64,000 bases of DNA from Occultella kanbiaonis (GCF_009708215.1 NZ_CP046175.1:3038001-3102000), one strand, 5' to 3'; counted from the first letter of the stretch, positions 53,085 through 62,373 are shown. Numbers and translations are program-made. Notes: generated by a model from the sequence alone, not told the origin.

Positions 53085-53978
53085 ATGTACAAGGCATCGA
53101 ACGAAGGGCACGTCTTGCAGCAACGAAACCTGGGCACGCACTCCGTCAGCGCGATCGGACTCGGCGGCATGCCGATGTCGATCGAAGGGCGACCCGATGC
53201 GGCCCGGTCGATCGCAACGATCCACGCAGCCCTCGACGCCGGCGTCACGCTCATCGACACCGCCGACGCCTACCACCGTGATGCCGGCGAGGTCGGCCAC
53301 AACGAAGAGCTCATCGCCCGAGCGCTGCGCAGCTACCCCCGATCGGCCGATGAGGTGCTCGTTGCGACCAAGGGCGGGCACGTGCGCCCCGGTGACGGCA
53401 CCTGGACCCTGAACGGTCGGCCGGACCACCTGAAGGAGGCGGCCAGAACGTCAGCGGGCCGGCTCGGCGTCGAGGCGATCGGTCTCTACCAGTTCCACCG
53501 GCCCGACCCCGACGTCCCCTACGCGGACTCGATCGGCGCGCTTCGCGAGCTCCTCGATGAGGGCGTGATCATGATGGCGGGCATCTCGAACGCCACCATC
53601 GCTCAGATCGACGAGGCCAACGAGGTGCTCGGAGGGCGTCTGGTCTCGGTCCAGAACCAGTTCTCGCCGGCCTTCCGCTCCAGCCTGGTTGAACTCGACC
53701 ACTGCGCTGCTCTCGGCGTCGCGTTCCTGCCCTGGTCGCCGCTGGGCGGCATCAGCCGCGCGGCCGCGGTGGGCGAGCGCCACACGGCGGTCCAGTCCGT
53801 CGCGGACGCGCACGGGGTGAGCCCCCAGCAGATCGCGCTCGCATGGGAACTGTCTCTGGCGCCGGTCGTCATCCCCATCCCAGGCGCCTCCCGCCCCACC
53901 AGCATCACCGACTCGGTCCAGGCCAGCGAACTGGTTCTGGACGCCGACGAACTCGCCGCCCTGTCGAGCATCGACTGA
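53085..53978 (+). CDS. Aldo/keto reductase 1 of the tandem cluster
   Basis: 297 aa. Tetrad: Asp and Tyr in DTADAY, Lys in LVATKGG, His in LYQFHRPD. PWSPLGG and PIPGASRP near the end are the NADPH-binding parts. ATG 53085 is taken; a TTG at 53115 with GAAGGG upstream would remove ten non-conserved residues and start at LQQRNLG. First gene after the divergent LysR. Substrate unknown. Confidence 0.88.
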   Translation: MYKASNEGHVLQQRNLGTHSVSAIGLGGMPMSIEGRPDAARSIATIHAALDAGVTLIDTADAYHRDAGEVGHNEELIARALRSYPRSADEVLVATKGGHVRPGDGTWTLNGRPDHLKEAARTSAGRLGVEAIGLYQFHRPDPDVPYADSIGALRELLDEGVIMMAGISNATIAQIDEANEVLGGRLVSVQNQFSPAFRSSLVELDHCAALGVAFLPWSPLGGISRAAAVGERHTAVQSVADAHGVSPQQIALAWELSLAPVVIPIPGASRPTSITDSVQASELVLDADELAALSSID

Positions 53979-54023
53979 CCCTTCGCCGCGCCACAGCACA
54001 ACCCCTCTGAAAGGACATCCTTC

Positions 54024-54959
54024 GTGAAGACTCTCACTCTGCCGGGGACCGAGATCGTCGCTCCCAACGTCGTGCTCGGCCTGATGCGCATCGCCGACAA
54101 GACCGACGAGGAGGTGCGTGAACTGGTCGGCACCGCCCGCGACGCCGGCATCGACTTCTTCGACCACGCCGACGTCTACGGCAACGATCTGCACGGGTGC
54201 GAGCGCCGCTTCGCCGAGGCGATGCAACTGACCCCGTCGCAGCGCGACGAGATCACCATCCAGACGAAGGCGGGAATCGTACGGGAAGGTCCCTACTTCG
54301 ACTTCTCCTACGAACACCTCATCGAGTCCGTCGACGGGTCCCTCGCAGCCCTGCAGACCGACCACATCGACATCCTGCTGCTGCACCGCCCCGATGCACT
54401 CGTCGAACCGGAAGAGGTCGCCCGGGCGTTCGACGAGCTCCAGTCCTCCGGCAAGGTGCGTGCCTTCGGTGTGTCGAACCAGACGCCGCGGCAGATCGAC
54501 CTGCTACGCAAGTACGTGCGCCAGCCGATCGTTGCCAACCAACTGCAACTGTCGATCACGCACGAGCCCATCATCGCCCAGGGCGTCGCCGCGAACATGC
54601 TCGCCGAGCAGCAGTCCGTCACTCGCGACGGCGGCGGCATCCTCGACTACTGCCGCCTCCACGACATCACGATCCAGGCGTGGTCCCCGTTCCAGGCCGG
54701 CTTCTTCAACGGTGTGTTCCTCGGCTCGCCCGACCACCCGGAACTCAACGCCGTGATCGACCGCCTCGCCGCCCGCTACGACGTCCCGCCGATCGCGATC
54801 GCGACGGCGTGGATCACCCGCCACCCGGCCCAGATGCAGGTCGTGCTCGGGACGACGAACCCCGAGCGTGTCGCAGGCGCCGCGCAAGGTTCCGAGATCC
54901 CGCTGACCCGGGCCGAGTGGTACGAGCTGTTCCGCGCCTCCGGGCACCTCGTTCCGTAG
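54024..54959 (+). CDS. Aldo/keto reductase 2, YdhF-like
   Basis: 311 aa from GTG 54024 with GAAAGGA upstream. Tetrad: DHADVYG, IQTKAG, LLLHRPD. QLSITHEPIIAQGVAANM and VLGTTNPERVAGA are typical of the YdhF subgroup. Lies 45 bp after reductase 1 on the same strand; probably co-transcribed. Confidence 0.9.
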   Translation: MKTLTLPGTEIVAPNVVLGLMRIADKTDEEVRELVGTARDAGIDFFDHADVYGNDLHGCERRFAEAMQLTPSQRDEITIQTKAGIVREGPYFDFSYEHLIESVDGSLAALQTDHIDILLLHRPDALVEPEEVARAFDELQSSGKVRAFGVSNQTPRQIDLLRKYVRQPIVANQLQLSITHEPIIAQGVAANMLAEQQSVTRDGGGILDYCRLHDITIQAWSPFQAGFFNGVFLGSPDHPELNAVIDRLAARYDVPPIAIATAWITRHPAQMQVVLGTTNPERVAGAAQGSEIPLTRAEWYELFRASGHLVP

Positions 54960-55038
54960 CGGCCGTCCCACGTCAGGGTGCCCGCAACGCCAGTCGTCAG
55001 CGAGCACCACCCACCATCCAGCACCAGGAGAACGTGTC

Positions 55039-56085
55039 ATGACTCAGGACTCCGTCACCTACCGCACCCTCGGCCGCAGCGGTGCTGCCGTCTCCACCCA
55101 AGCGCTCGGCACGATGACATTCGGCGCCGAGGCCGACGAGGCCACGTCGCACGCACTGCTCGACGCCTACGTCGCCGCGGGTGGCAACTTCATCGACACC
55201 GCCGACGTCTACAGCGCCGGGGTCAGTGAGGAGGTCATCGGCCGGTGGCTGGCCACCCACCCCACCGAGGCCAACCAGCTCGTGCTCGCGACCAAGGGGC
55301 GCTTCCCCACGGGCGTGGGCCCCAACGACCTCGGAACCTCCCGGCGCCATCTTCGAGCCGCCCTCGACGCCTCGCTGCGCCGGCTCGGCGTCGATCACGT
55401 CGATCTCTACCAGCTGCACGCATGGGACGCGATCACCCCCGTGGACGAGACGCTGCGGTTCCTCGACGACGCCGTCACGGCCGGCAAGATCGACTACTAC
55501 GGGTTCTCGAACTTCACCGGCTGGCAGCTCACCAAGGCCGTCCACATCGCGCGAGCGCAGGGCTGGGCGCTGCCCGTGACGCTCCAACCGCAATACAACC
55601 TCCTCGTCAGAGGGATCGAGCTCGAGATCGTTCCGGCCGCCCTCGACGCCGGCATCGGCCTGTTGCCGTGGTCACCGCTCGGTGGTGGCTGGCTCAGCGG
55701 GAAGTATCGCCGTGATCAGACGCCCAGCGGTGCGACGCGTCTCGGCGAGAACCCGAACCGCGGAATGGAGGCCTGGGACAAGCGCAACGCTGACGAGCGC
55801 ACCTGGCGGGTCATCGACGCGGTCACCGCCGTGGCCGACGAGCACGGGGTGACACCGTCGCAAGTGTCACTGGCTTGGGTCGCCGCACAGCCCGGGGTGA
55901 CGTCGGTCATCCTCGGCGCCCGAACGCTCGAACAGCTCGGCGACAACATGGCCGCCGCCACGCTTGCCCTGACCGCCGAGCAACTCGATCGACTCACCGC
56001 CGCAAGTGCCCCAGACATCGAGGACTATCCCTACGGCGTGGGAGGCACGCAACAACGCCACCGCAACCTCGGCGGCGGACGCTAG
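55039..56085 (+). CDS. Aldo/keto reductase 3
   Basis: 348 aa from ATG 55039 with CAGGAGA upstream. Tetrad: DTADVYS, LATKGR, LYQLHAWD. LPWSPLGGGWLSGKYRRDQTPSG and ILGARTLEQLGDN are typical of the broad Kv-beta/IolS-like group. Last gene of the three-reductase run, 79 bp after reductase 2. Converges with the VOC gene. Confidence 0.9.
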   Translation: MTQDSVTYRTLGRSGAAVSTQALGTMTFGAEADEATSHALLDAYVAAGGNFIDTADVYSAGVSEEVIGRWLATHPTEANQLVLATKGRFPTGVGPNDLGTSRRHLRAALDASLRRLGVDHVDLYQLHAWDAITPVDETLRFLDDAVTAGKIDYYGFSNFTGWQLTKAVHIARAQGWALPVTLQPQYNLLVRGIELEIVPAALDAGIGLLPWSPLGGGWLSGKYRRDQTPSGATRLGENPNRGMEAWDKRNADERTWRVIDAVTAVADEHGVTPSQVSLAWVAAQPGVTSVILGARTLEQLGDNMAAATLALTAEQLDRLTAASAPDIEDYPYGVGGTQQRHRNLGGGR

Positions 56086-56109
56086 AACCGTACGCTCTGC
56101 GCGCCAGCG

Positions 56110-56739
56110 TCAGGCAACGCGTTGCGGCACGGCCTCCCACTCGTACCCGTCCGCGTCGGTGAACGGGTCCGCATCGGTCCCGATCGCCAGCCGGTGGGAC
56201 CCCGAGCCTTCCGGGGACCGGCCGACCTCCTTTGCCGCCGACTTGCGCGGGTACAGGGCCAGCGTGATCCCACCCGAGGCCGAGCCGAACTCCGCGTACT
56301 TGCCGCCGAAGCTGCGGGTCGCCTCGAATCCGTGCTCCACGTAGGAACGCTTGCTCGCCTTCACGTCGGCGACACCGAGCAGAAGCACGATCTCATCGAA
56401 CGCGGGGGCAGCCGGACCCGTGTCCTTCTTCGCCGAGCTCGCGAACTTCCAGATCGCACCGTCGGGCGACTCGAGGATGGCGCCATAGCCCCAGAAGGAC
56501 TTCTCTGCCGGCTTGAGCACCCTCGCACCGGCGTCGACGGCGGCGCTCACCAGCGCGTCGACGTTGCCCGGCTGCGCGGTCACCAGGGAGATGGAGTACC
56601 CGCGGAAGCCCTGGCTCGGCGCGCCACCGGCGCGCACGCCGATCCGCTCGCTCACGCCGAGGGCGTCACACACGGCGGCCGTTGCCGGCGGGTCGGTGGA
56701 CTCGAGGGTCAGGGACGTGATGGAGCTCATCGGATTCAC
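56110..56739 (-). CDS. VOC-superfamily (glyoxalase-like) protein
   Basis: 209 aa. Two beta-alpha-beta-beta-beta modules: SITSLTLESTDPPATAAVCDALG ... SPDGAIWKF and DEIVLLLGVADVKASKRSYVEHGF ... DADGYEWEAVP. Metal-ligand positions are not clear. May start at ATG 56730 (MSSITS). Role unknown; it sits between the reductase run and the AraC-led operon. Confidence 0.8.
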   Translation of the reverse strand: MNPMSSITSLTLESTDPPATAAVCDALGVSERIGVRAGGAPSQGFRGYSISLVTAQPGNVDALVSAAVDAGARVLKPAEKSFWGYGAILESPDGAIWKFASSAKKDTGPAAPAFDEIVLLLGVADVKASKRSYVEHGFEATRSFGGKYAEFGSASGGITLALYPRKSAAKEVGRSPEGSGSHRLAIGTDADPFTDADGYEWEAVPQRVA

Positions 56740-56871
56740 CTGTTCTGGTCGACTGGGCCGGAGCGCCGAATCAACCGACGAGGTGGCGATCTGGCGTTTC
56801 CACCACGCTAGGTCGGCGCCAGTGGCCGGTGCTTCTCGATTCCTGACCAGCCTCCGACCCGTGGGGGCCTC

Positions 56872-57705
56872 TCATGGCGCGGGCTGCACGGGGCGATGCA
56901 CCAGCTCTCGCAGGTGACGGGCCAGCAGGTCCGGCTGATCGAGCGGCACGAGGGTCGCCGCGTCCGGGATGCGCACGAGCTCGGCGTCGGGCAACAGGTC
57001 CGCCAGGCGCGGGCCGTGCTCGGCGGGCATCATGCGGTCGTCCTCGGCCCACGCCACGAGGGCGGGACCGGTGAACGCGGCCAGTCCGTTGGACCAGTCC
57101 CGAGTGGCGGGGATCGGGAACCGGGCGCTGAACCGGCGCAGGTCCTCGCGGATGCCCGCCTCGCGTGAGGGTTCGAACCATCGACGCATGCGTTCGTCCG
57201 GGATGGGATGGGCGGCCATCGAGGCGGCGAGCCGGCGCCGCACCGCCCGCACCTTCGTCAGCTGCCCCTGGACGGCGAGCCCACCGGGGATCCTGGCCAT
57301 TCGCGCCAGCATGCGCCCCGGTTGCCCGGCGGGCACGTTGTCGAACGCCTCACAGGCGACCAGGGCAAGCCGGCTGACCCGATCGGCGAGGCCCAGCTCG
57401 ACGATGATCTGCGCGCCACCCCAGTCGTTGAGCACCAGCGTCACGTCATGCAGGTCGAGCGCGACGAGCAGGTCCGCCACGAGCCGGGTCAGTGACTCGT
57501 TGGTCAGGTCGTTCCCGGGTGCCGGTCGGCGGTGTGCCCCGAGCGGCAGGGTCGGGGCGATGCACCGCATGTCCGGCAGCCGCTCGATCACCCCGGCCCA
57601 GATGCTGGCGTCCAGGAGTGGCCCGTGCAGAAGCACCAGCGCGGGTCCCTCGCCGCCGGTGTCGGTGACGTCGAGGGTCGCGGTCTGCAGGTCGATCGCA
57701 GTCAT
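56872..57705 (-). CDS. Alpha/beta hydrolase, haloalkane-dehalogenase-like, missing catalytic His
   Basis: 277 aa from ATG 57705. Oxyanion segment VLLHGPLLDASIW, nucleophile elbow LNDWGGAQII with Asp as in haloalkane dehalogenases and epoxide hydrolases, acidic residue in VAWAEDDRMMP. At the place of the catalytic His the sequence reads IPDAATLVPLDQP where homologues have a G-H pair, so turnover may be impaired. Last gene of the operon led by the AraC gene, 5 bp after the DHFR-like gene. Confidence 0.8.
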   Translation of the reverse strand: MTAIDLQTATLDVTDTGGEGPALVLLHGPLLDASIWAGVIERLPDMRCIAPTLPLGAHRRPAPGNDLTNESLTRLVADLLVALDLHDVTLVLNDWGGAQIIVELGLADRVSRLALVACEAFDNVPAGQPGRMLARMARIPGGLAVQGQLTKVRAVRRRLAASMAAHPIPDERMRRWFEPSREAGIREDLRRFSARFPIPATRDWSNGLAAFTGPALVAWAEDDRMMPAEHGPRLADLLPDAELVRIPDAATLVPLDQPDLLARHLRELVHRPVQPAP

Positions 57706-57710
57706 GGCCG

Positions 57711-58274
57711 TCACCGGATGCGCTGGTGGATGGTGACCAGCACGCCGTCGCCGTACGTCGTCGCCTCGGTCAGCCTCCAGGTGCTCTTGTCGGGTGTCTG
57801 CGTCCACAGGGTCCGGCCGAACCCGAGGATGACCGGCGAGACCATCAGGTGGATCTCGTCCACCAGGTCGTGCGCGAGCAGGCCCTGGGCCAGCTGGATG
57901 CTTCCGGCCACGGAGATCTCGCCGTCGACCTCCGTCCTGAGCCGGGACACGTCCTCGACGAGGTCGCCCGAGAGCACGGTCGTGTTGGTCCACGTCGGGT
58001 CGGTGAGGGTGCTGGAGACGACGTACTTCGGCATGCTGTTGTACTTGTCGGCGAGCTCGCCCTCGTACTGCGGCCAGGCCTGGGCGAACCCCTCGTAGGT
58101 CTTGCGACCGAGAAGCAGCGCAGCGGACTGGAGCGCTTCGACCTCCTTGAACCGCTCGCCCTCGGCGCCGCGGTCCACCATGAAGCTCCAGTCCGGGTAC
58201 TTGAAGTCCTCGCCTCCGGGTGCCTCCACGACTCCGTCGATGGAGATGAACTCGGTGATCACGATCTTGCCCAT
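57711..58274 (-). CDS. Dihydrofolate reductase-like / RibD C-terminal domain protein
   Basis: 187 aa. KIVITEFISIDGVVEAPGG at the N-terminus, LLGRKTYEGFAQAWP, and ISVAGSIQLAQGLLAHDLVDE are the family marks of YyaP-type NADPH-binding proteins. Not a true folate enzyme by motif; substrate unknown. One base separates it from the NmrA-like gene upstream; tightly packed operon. Confidence 0.88.
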   Translation of the reverse strand: MGKIVITEFISIDGVVEAPGGEDFKYPDWSFMVDRGAEGERFKEVEALQSAALLLGRKTYEGFAQAWPQYEGELADKYNSMPKYVVSSTLTDPTWTNTTVLSGDLVEDVSRLRTEVDGEISVAGSIQLAQGLLAHDLVDEIHLMVSPVILGFGRTLWTQTPDKSTWRLTEATTYGDGVLVTIHQRIR

Positions 58275-58275
58275 G

Positions 58276-59172
58276 TCAGTTCTCCTTGATCCTGTCGCCG
58301 GAACCCACTGTGTCGAGGAGCCGGTCGAGGGTGGCGTCGAAGCCGGTGTGCACCTCGACGCTCCGGTCCCCTCGCGGTGCCAGCAGCCCTTGCTCGTCGG
58401 CGCGATAGAGGTCGGCGACGCTCGTTGCGATGTGCGGGCGCAAGCCCGCGTCCTCCAGTGCGCCGGCCCAGGCCTCATCGGGAAGCGTGGCGACGTGGAG
58501 CTGCCGGCCGAGCGCCGCACCGAGCGCAACGGCGACCGCGCGCTCGGTGTACGCGGGGCCGATGATGTCGACCGCTTCGCTCGCGGCAGGCGGCGAGAGG
58601 AGTGCGTCGGCGGCGACGGCCCCGATGTCCTGGGTGGCGACCATCGGCTGCGCAACGTCGGCGGATGCTGCGAACACCGGGTAGACACCGCTCCCGCGTG
58701 CGACCTCGATCAGGTCGGTGACCTTCTCCTGGAAGTGGCCGGGACGCAGGGCCGTCAGGGTCGTTCCGGTCGCGAGCAGCGCCTGCTCCAATCGGTGCAG
58801 TCCGGTGATCGGCCCGGTTCCTTCGGCCAGATCGGCCCCGCCGGAGGAGAGCATGACCACATGCGGCACCTGTCGGTCGGCGACCGCACCGGCGATCGAG
58901 TCGATCAACCGATCGGCGTGCACGTCGAGGTCGTCGACGGTCAGGTCGAACGGCAGCAGCACGAAGAGTCCCGAGCAGCCGTCGAGCGCTTCGCCCAGGC
59001 CGGCCCGGTCATCGAGGGTGACCACACGCGCTTCGGCACCCCGTGCCTGCCAGGCCTCGGCATCGGCCTGACGGCGAACCAGGACTCGAACGTGCGCACC
59101 CGCGGCGAGCAGGCTTCTCGCCGTGGCCGATCCGACGCGGCCGGTCGCTCCTGCGACGACGATCGTGCCCAC
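58276..59172 (-). CDS. NAD(P)H-binding NmrA-like protein
   Basis: 298 aa from GTG 59172. Rossmann motif GATGRVG at residues 9-15, then VLVRR, FVLLPF and LRPGHFQE, typical of NmrA-like atypical SDRs (quinone oxidoreductase or redox-sensor type). Third gene of the AraC-led operon with single-base spacing on both sides. Confidence 0.87.
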   Translation of the reverse strand: MGTIVVAGATGRVGSATARSLLAAGAHVRVLVRRQADAEAWQARGAEARVVTLDDRAGLGEALDGCSGLFVLLPFDLTVDDLDVHADRLIDSIAGAVADRQVPHVVMLSSGGADLAEGTGPITGLHRLEQALLATGTTLTALRPGHFQEKVTDLIEVARGSGVYPVFAASADVAQPMVATQDIGAVAADALLSPPAASEAVDIIGPAYTERAVAVALGAALGRQLHVATLPDEAWAGALEDAGLRPHIATSVADLYRADEQGLLAPRGDRSVEVHTGFDATLDRLLDTVGSGDRIKEN

Positions 59173-59173
59173 G

Positions 59174-59989
59174 TCAGTTCTCCTCGATGAAGGTGCGTAG
59201 CGCGTCGGCGAGCACCTCGGGGGTGGTGCTGTGTTCCTCACCGGGCACCGGCTTGAGGGTCGCGGTGGGCAGGTGCGCGGCGATCGCCCGCGCCGCGTCG
59301 GCGAGGAACGGCCAGGTGTCGATGCCGTGCATGGCCAGCACGGGTACCTCGACCCGGTCCCAGAGATCGGCACGCAACGGCCTGCCGGACATGGCGTCGC
59401 CGACCTGACGGCCGTCGTAGGCGATCGTCGGGGCGATCGCCTCGAGGCCTGGCCAGAAGTCCTCGTCCCGCATCCCGGCGACCATCTCCTCCGGCATCAT
59501 CACGGCCGCGGTCATGAACAGGGCAACGGCATCGCCCGGCCTGCCGTCGGCCACGGCAGCCTCGAGGCGCTCGACGTAGTCCGGAGGCAGCGGCGGCCGT
59601 GAGTCGTCGGTCACGGCGTTCGCCTCGAACACCGCCAGCCGCGCGATCGGGACGCCGGACTGGGCGGCGTTCAGGGCCAGGTTGCCTCCGGACGACCAGC
59701 CGAACACCGTCGCCGGACGGCCGTGGCCGGCCTGGTCGATGATCGCTGCGAGGTCTTCGAACTCACGCCCGACGGCGTAGGGCAGCTTGTCGCCGCTCTC
59801 GCCGCGTCCGCGGCGGTCGTAGTTGATGACGAGGAACTCCTCGGCGAGCAGGTCCGCCGTCCTCTCGTTCTCGGGGGTGCTGGCGCGGTAGGCGGTCGCG
59901 CCGTCGATGATGACGATCGGATCGCCGTCACCCCACGCCGTGTAGGCGATGGTGGTGCCGTCGACCGAGGTGACAGTGCCGTCGGACAT
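59174..59989 (-). CDS. Alpha/beta hydrolase
   Basis: 271 aa. Nucleophile Ser in FGWSSGGN, acid in MHGIDTWPF, catalytic His in PGEEHSTTPEVL, so the triad is complete. NYDRRGRGESG is typical of small-molecule esterases of the alpha/beta fold. Second gene of the AraC-led operon. Substrate unknown. Confidence 0.88.
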   Translation of the reverse strand: MSDGTVTSVDGTTIAYTAWGDGDPIVIIDGATAYRASTPENERTADLLAEEFLVINYDRRGRGESGDKLPYAVGREFEDLAAIIDQAGHGRPATVFGWSSGGNLALNAAQSGVPIARLAVFEANAVTDDSRPPLPPDYVERLEAAVADGRPGDAVALFMTAAVMMPEEMVAGMRDEDFWPGLEAIAPTIAYDGRQVGDAMSGRPLRADLWDRVEVPVLAMHGIDTWPFLADAARAIAAHLPTATLKPVPGEEHSTTPEVLADALRTFIEEN

Positions 59990-60045
59990 TGATGCTTCTC
60001 CTCATTGTTGGGATTCGCGGTGTCGATCACCGCGATGAGTTGACG

Positions 60046-60768
60046 TTAGGAATCCACCGGGTCCCGTGGCTTGTACAGGAGCGACATCGGCTCGGCGGCG
60101 GCGTCGCGCTGCTGGAGCTGGGTAGCGGTGCGGCCGATGAACCGCTGTAGCGACCGCGCCAGATGCGGCTGGTCGTAGTAGCCGAGCCGGTGCACGGCGT
60201 CGAGTGGTGCGGCGCCCTCGCCGAGCAGCACGGCCGCTTCCCGCGCCCGGTGGATCTGCCGGATCGCCCCCTGGGTGAGCCCGGTCGCCGCGGCCACCCG
60301 GCGTTGCACCGACCGCGAGCCCACCTTCGCGATGCCGCCCCACACCACCTCGTCCACGAGCGGGTCCCGGACGAGCACACCGGCGCCGACCAGCTTGCGG
60401 ACCAGGAGCTCGGCATCGTCGAGGTCGGGGATCTCCCACGCCTCGTCCCGCAGCTCGAACGTGCGCCCGGTGACGCGCGGGCTCTCCAGCTCGCTGTCGA
60501 CGAGGCCGGCGATCGGCAGGTGCGGCATGGACGTCCCGTGCGCGAACGTGATCCCGAATGCCTCGGAGTCGCCGGCGATCGGTACCGTGGAAGCGGTCGT
60601 CTCCGGGCCCCGGACGGCGGCATGGACCACACCCTCGTCCTCCCAGAACACGAGCTCCCAGGTCGACGTCGCGACCGAGGTCATGGTCCCGACACCGCAG
60701 GTGCGACCGCGCCAGACCCGGTCCACATAGGGCGAGTCAGAGCCACGGTGGACGCTCTCGATCTGCAT
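60046..60768 (-). CDS. AraC-family transcriptional regulator
   Basis: 240 aa. The C-terminal two-helix-turn-helix domain reads SRSVQRRVAAATGLTQGAIRQI and AAPLDAVHRLGYYDQPHLARSLQRFIG. The N-terminal 130 residues are a DUF6597-like sensor segment. Leads a same-strand operon of two hydrolases, an NmrA-like and a DHFR-like protein (56 bp gap to the first). Probably their activator. Confidence 0.88.
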   Translation of the reverse strand: MQIESVHRGSDSPYVDRVWRGRTCGVGTMTSVATSTWELVFWEDEGVVHAAVRGPETTASTVPIAGDSEAFGITFAHGTSMPHLPIAGLVDSELESPRVTGRTFELRDEAWEIPDLDDAELLVRKLVGAGVLVRDPLVDEVVWGGIAKVGSRSVQRRVAAATGLTQGAIRQIHRAREAAVLLGEGAAPLDAVHRLGYYDQPHLARSLQRFIGRTATQLQQRDAAAEPMSLLYKPRDPVDS

Positions 60769-60865
60769 GCCACACCTTTCGACAGGAGTGCGGGAACCAG
60801 CGAAGATCCGTTGACGATATGGGCGCGTCAGCCGGCCCGCGTCGGCTGTTGAACGTAAGCGCCGC

Positions 60866-60881
60866 TACGTCGCCCGACGTA
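60866..60881. promoter_or_regulatory. Palindromic operator copy 1, TACGTC-N4-GACGTA
   Basis: TACGTC-GCCC-GACGTA, perfect arms, 97 bp upstream of the AraC start. An identical architecture recurs at 60969-60984, with centres 103 bp apart. Both lie in the 300-bp gap between araC and the esterase gene, which holds no gene. Confidence 0.8.
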
Positions 60882-60968
60882 CCCGAGCACGCCAGGTGAT
60901 GCTCCCGCGATCAGCCTCTCCTCGGAAGTGCCGAAGCCGGCCCGGTCCGCGTCCGGGCCGCATCGACG

Positions 60969-60984
60969 TACGTCACACGACGTA
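60969..60984. promoter_or_regulatory. Palindromic operator copy 2, TACGTC-N4-GACGTA
   Basis: TACGTC-ACAC-GACGTA, perfect arms identical to copy 1, 84 bp upstream of the esterase-family start. Dyad symmetry of this kind suggests a TetR- or MarR-like dimer rather than AraC, whose sites are usually direct repeats. The binder is not identified. Confidence 0.8.
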
Positions 60985-61068
60985 GGCGAAGTGTCGCGGC
61001 TCGCGGTACCCGGTCGGTCCCCGGACGCGCGAGCGTAGATCGTCAACGAATCGATCAAGGAGGTCATC

Positions 61069-62373
61069 ATGAAAATCCGCCGCACCGCGTTCGGCCTCGC
61101 CGCCGGCGTGCTCGCGCTCGCCCTGCTCGCACCGGCCGTACCCGCGCACGCATCGCCGCCGACATCGACATCATCGGTCACGCGATGGGCCGAGTGTCAC
61201 GCCGTCGCCGTCCCCGACGATCCGGACCGACCGGGTCGCGATCTCACGGCGATCGCTCGCGCCACCGCCGGCGCGGACGTGATCGGGCTCGGCGAACCCG
61301 GCCACACGATCGGCGAGGTCACCACGCTGCAGGCCCGTTACCTGCGCCACCTCGTCACCCACGAACGGGTCCGGGCGATCGCGTTCGAGATGGACTGGAC
61401 GCTCGCCCTCAGCGTCAACGACTATGTGCTCGGCGTCCGCGACGACCTCGACGCCGTGCTCGACGTGCAGGAGCGGATCTGGCAGACCGCCGAGGTGCGC
61501 GACGTGCTCGAGTGGCTTCGCCACTACAACGACACGCACTCCGACGACGTCCGGGTGGCCGGATCCGAGTACTTCGCGACCGGCCAGGCCGCCTACGACG
61601 CTGTCGAGGCCTACGTCGCCGCCAACGCACCCGACCGGATGGCCGAACTCCTGAGGCACTTCGAGTGGGTGCGACCGGACCCGGACGTCGACATCGGCAC
61701 CCACCTGGGCGAGTACCTCGCGATCGTGGACAAGGCGCCCTACGTGGAGGCCGCAGCCGCGGTCGAGAGCCTCGTCGAGGCGATCGGAGCCAGCGACGGA
61801 CACGACCTCGCCGCGCACCACGCCCGGCAGATCCACTCCTGGTATGAGGGCTTCAGTCTGGCGTGGGGCGAGATTCCGGACTACCGGGACGCCCGAGCCG
61901 CGGAGAACGTTCGCTGGTGGCAGCAGCACACGGGGGCCCGCACCATCTACTGGGCGGTGTCGGCGCACGTCGCCGACGCCCCGCAGCTGACGATCACCGA
62001 GCCGGGTGAGCCGGACATGACCCTGGCAAGTGCCGGGTCCCACCTCGAGGACTGGTACGGGCGAGGCTATGTGACCATCGGGTTCACCTTCGACCACGGC
62101 ACCTACCTCACCGACGCCGGCGCGACGATCGAGTTGCCGCCGGCGACTCCTGGCTGGTTCGAGCAGCCGCTCGCCGACGTCAGGTACGCCCAGTTCGTGC
62201 TCAGGCTCGACCGACACGTCCCACGGCCGGTGCGCGACTGGCTCGATGCCCCGCTGACGACCCGGGGCCTGCCCGAGTACGGAAGCGAGTCCGTCGCCCA
62301 CGGCGGCACGCTCCGGGATTGGTTCGACGTCCTCGTCCACACTCAAGAGGTCACCCCCGCCGAACGCCTGTGA
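61069..62373 (+). CDS. Exported erythromycin esterase-family protein
   Basis: 434 aa. Signal peptide residues 1-28 (MKIRRTAFGL ... PAHA). Core marks of the erythromycin esterase/succinoglycan-biosynthesis family: GLGEPGHTIGE carrying Glu and His, AIAFEMDW, and IYWAVSAHVAD. Family members cleave macrolide lactones or unknown esters; here export and context do not prove macrolide esterase activity. AAGGAGG precedes ATG 61069. The 3' end overlaps the converging membrane-protein gene by 31 bp. Confidence 0.85.
   Translation: MKIRRTAFGLAAGVLALALLAPAVPAHASPPTSTSSVTRWAECHAVAVPDDPDRPGRDLTAIARATAGADVIGLGEPGHTIGEVTTLQARYLRHLVTHERVRAIAFEMDWTLALSVNDYVLGVRDDLDAVLDVQERIWQTAEVRDVLEWLRHYNDTHSDDVRVAGSEYFATGQAAYDAVEAYVAANAPDRMAELLRHFEWVRPDPDVDIGTHLGEYLAIVDKAPYVEAAAAVESLVEAIGASDGHDLAAHHARQIHSWYEGFSLAWGEIPDYRDARAAENVRWWQQHTGARTIYWAVSAHVADAPQLTITEPGEPDMTLASAGSHLEDWYGRGYVTIGFTFDHGTYLTDAGATIELPPATPGWFEQPLADVRYAQFVLRLDRHVPRPVRDWLDAPLTTRGLPEYGSESVAHGGTLRDWFDVLVHTQEVTPAERL

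Noticed and set aside
61069-62373. Calling the exported esterase-family protein a macrolide-resistance gene
   Set aside because: The family contains many members without macrolide activity, the protein carries a signal peptide, and no other resistance gene is nearby.
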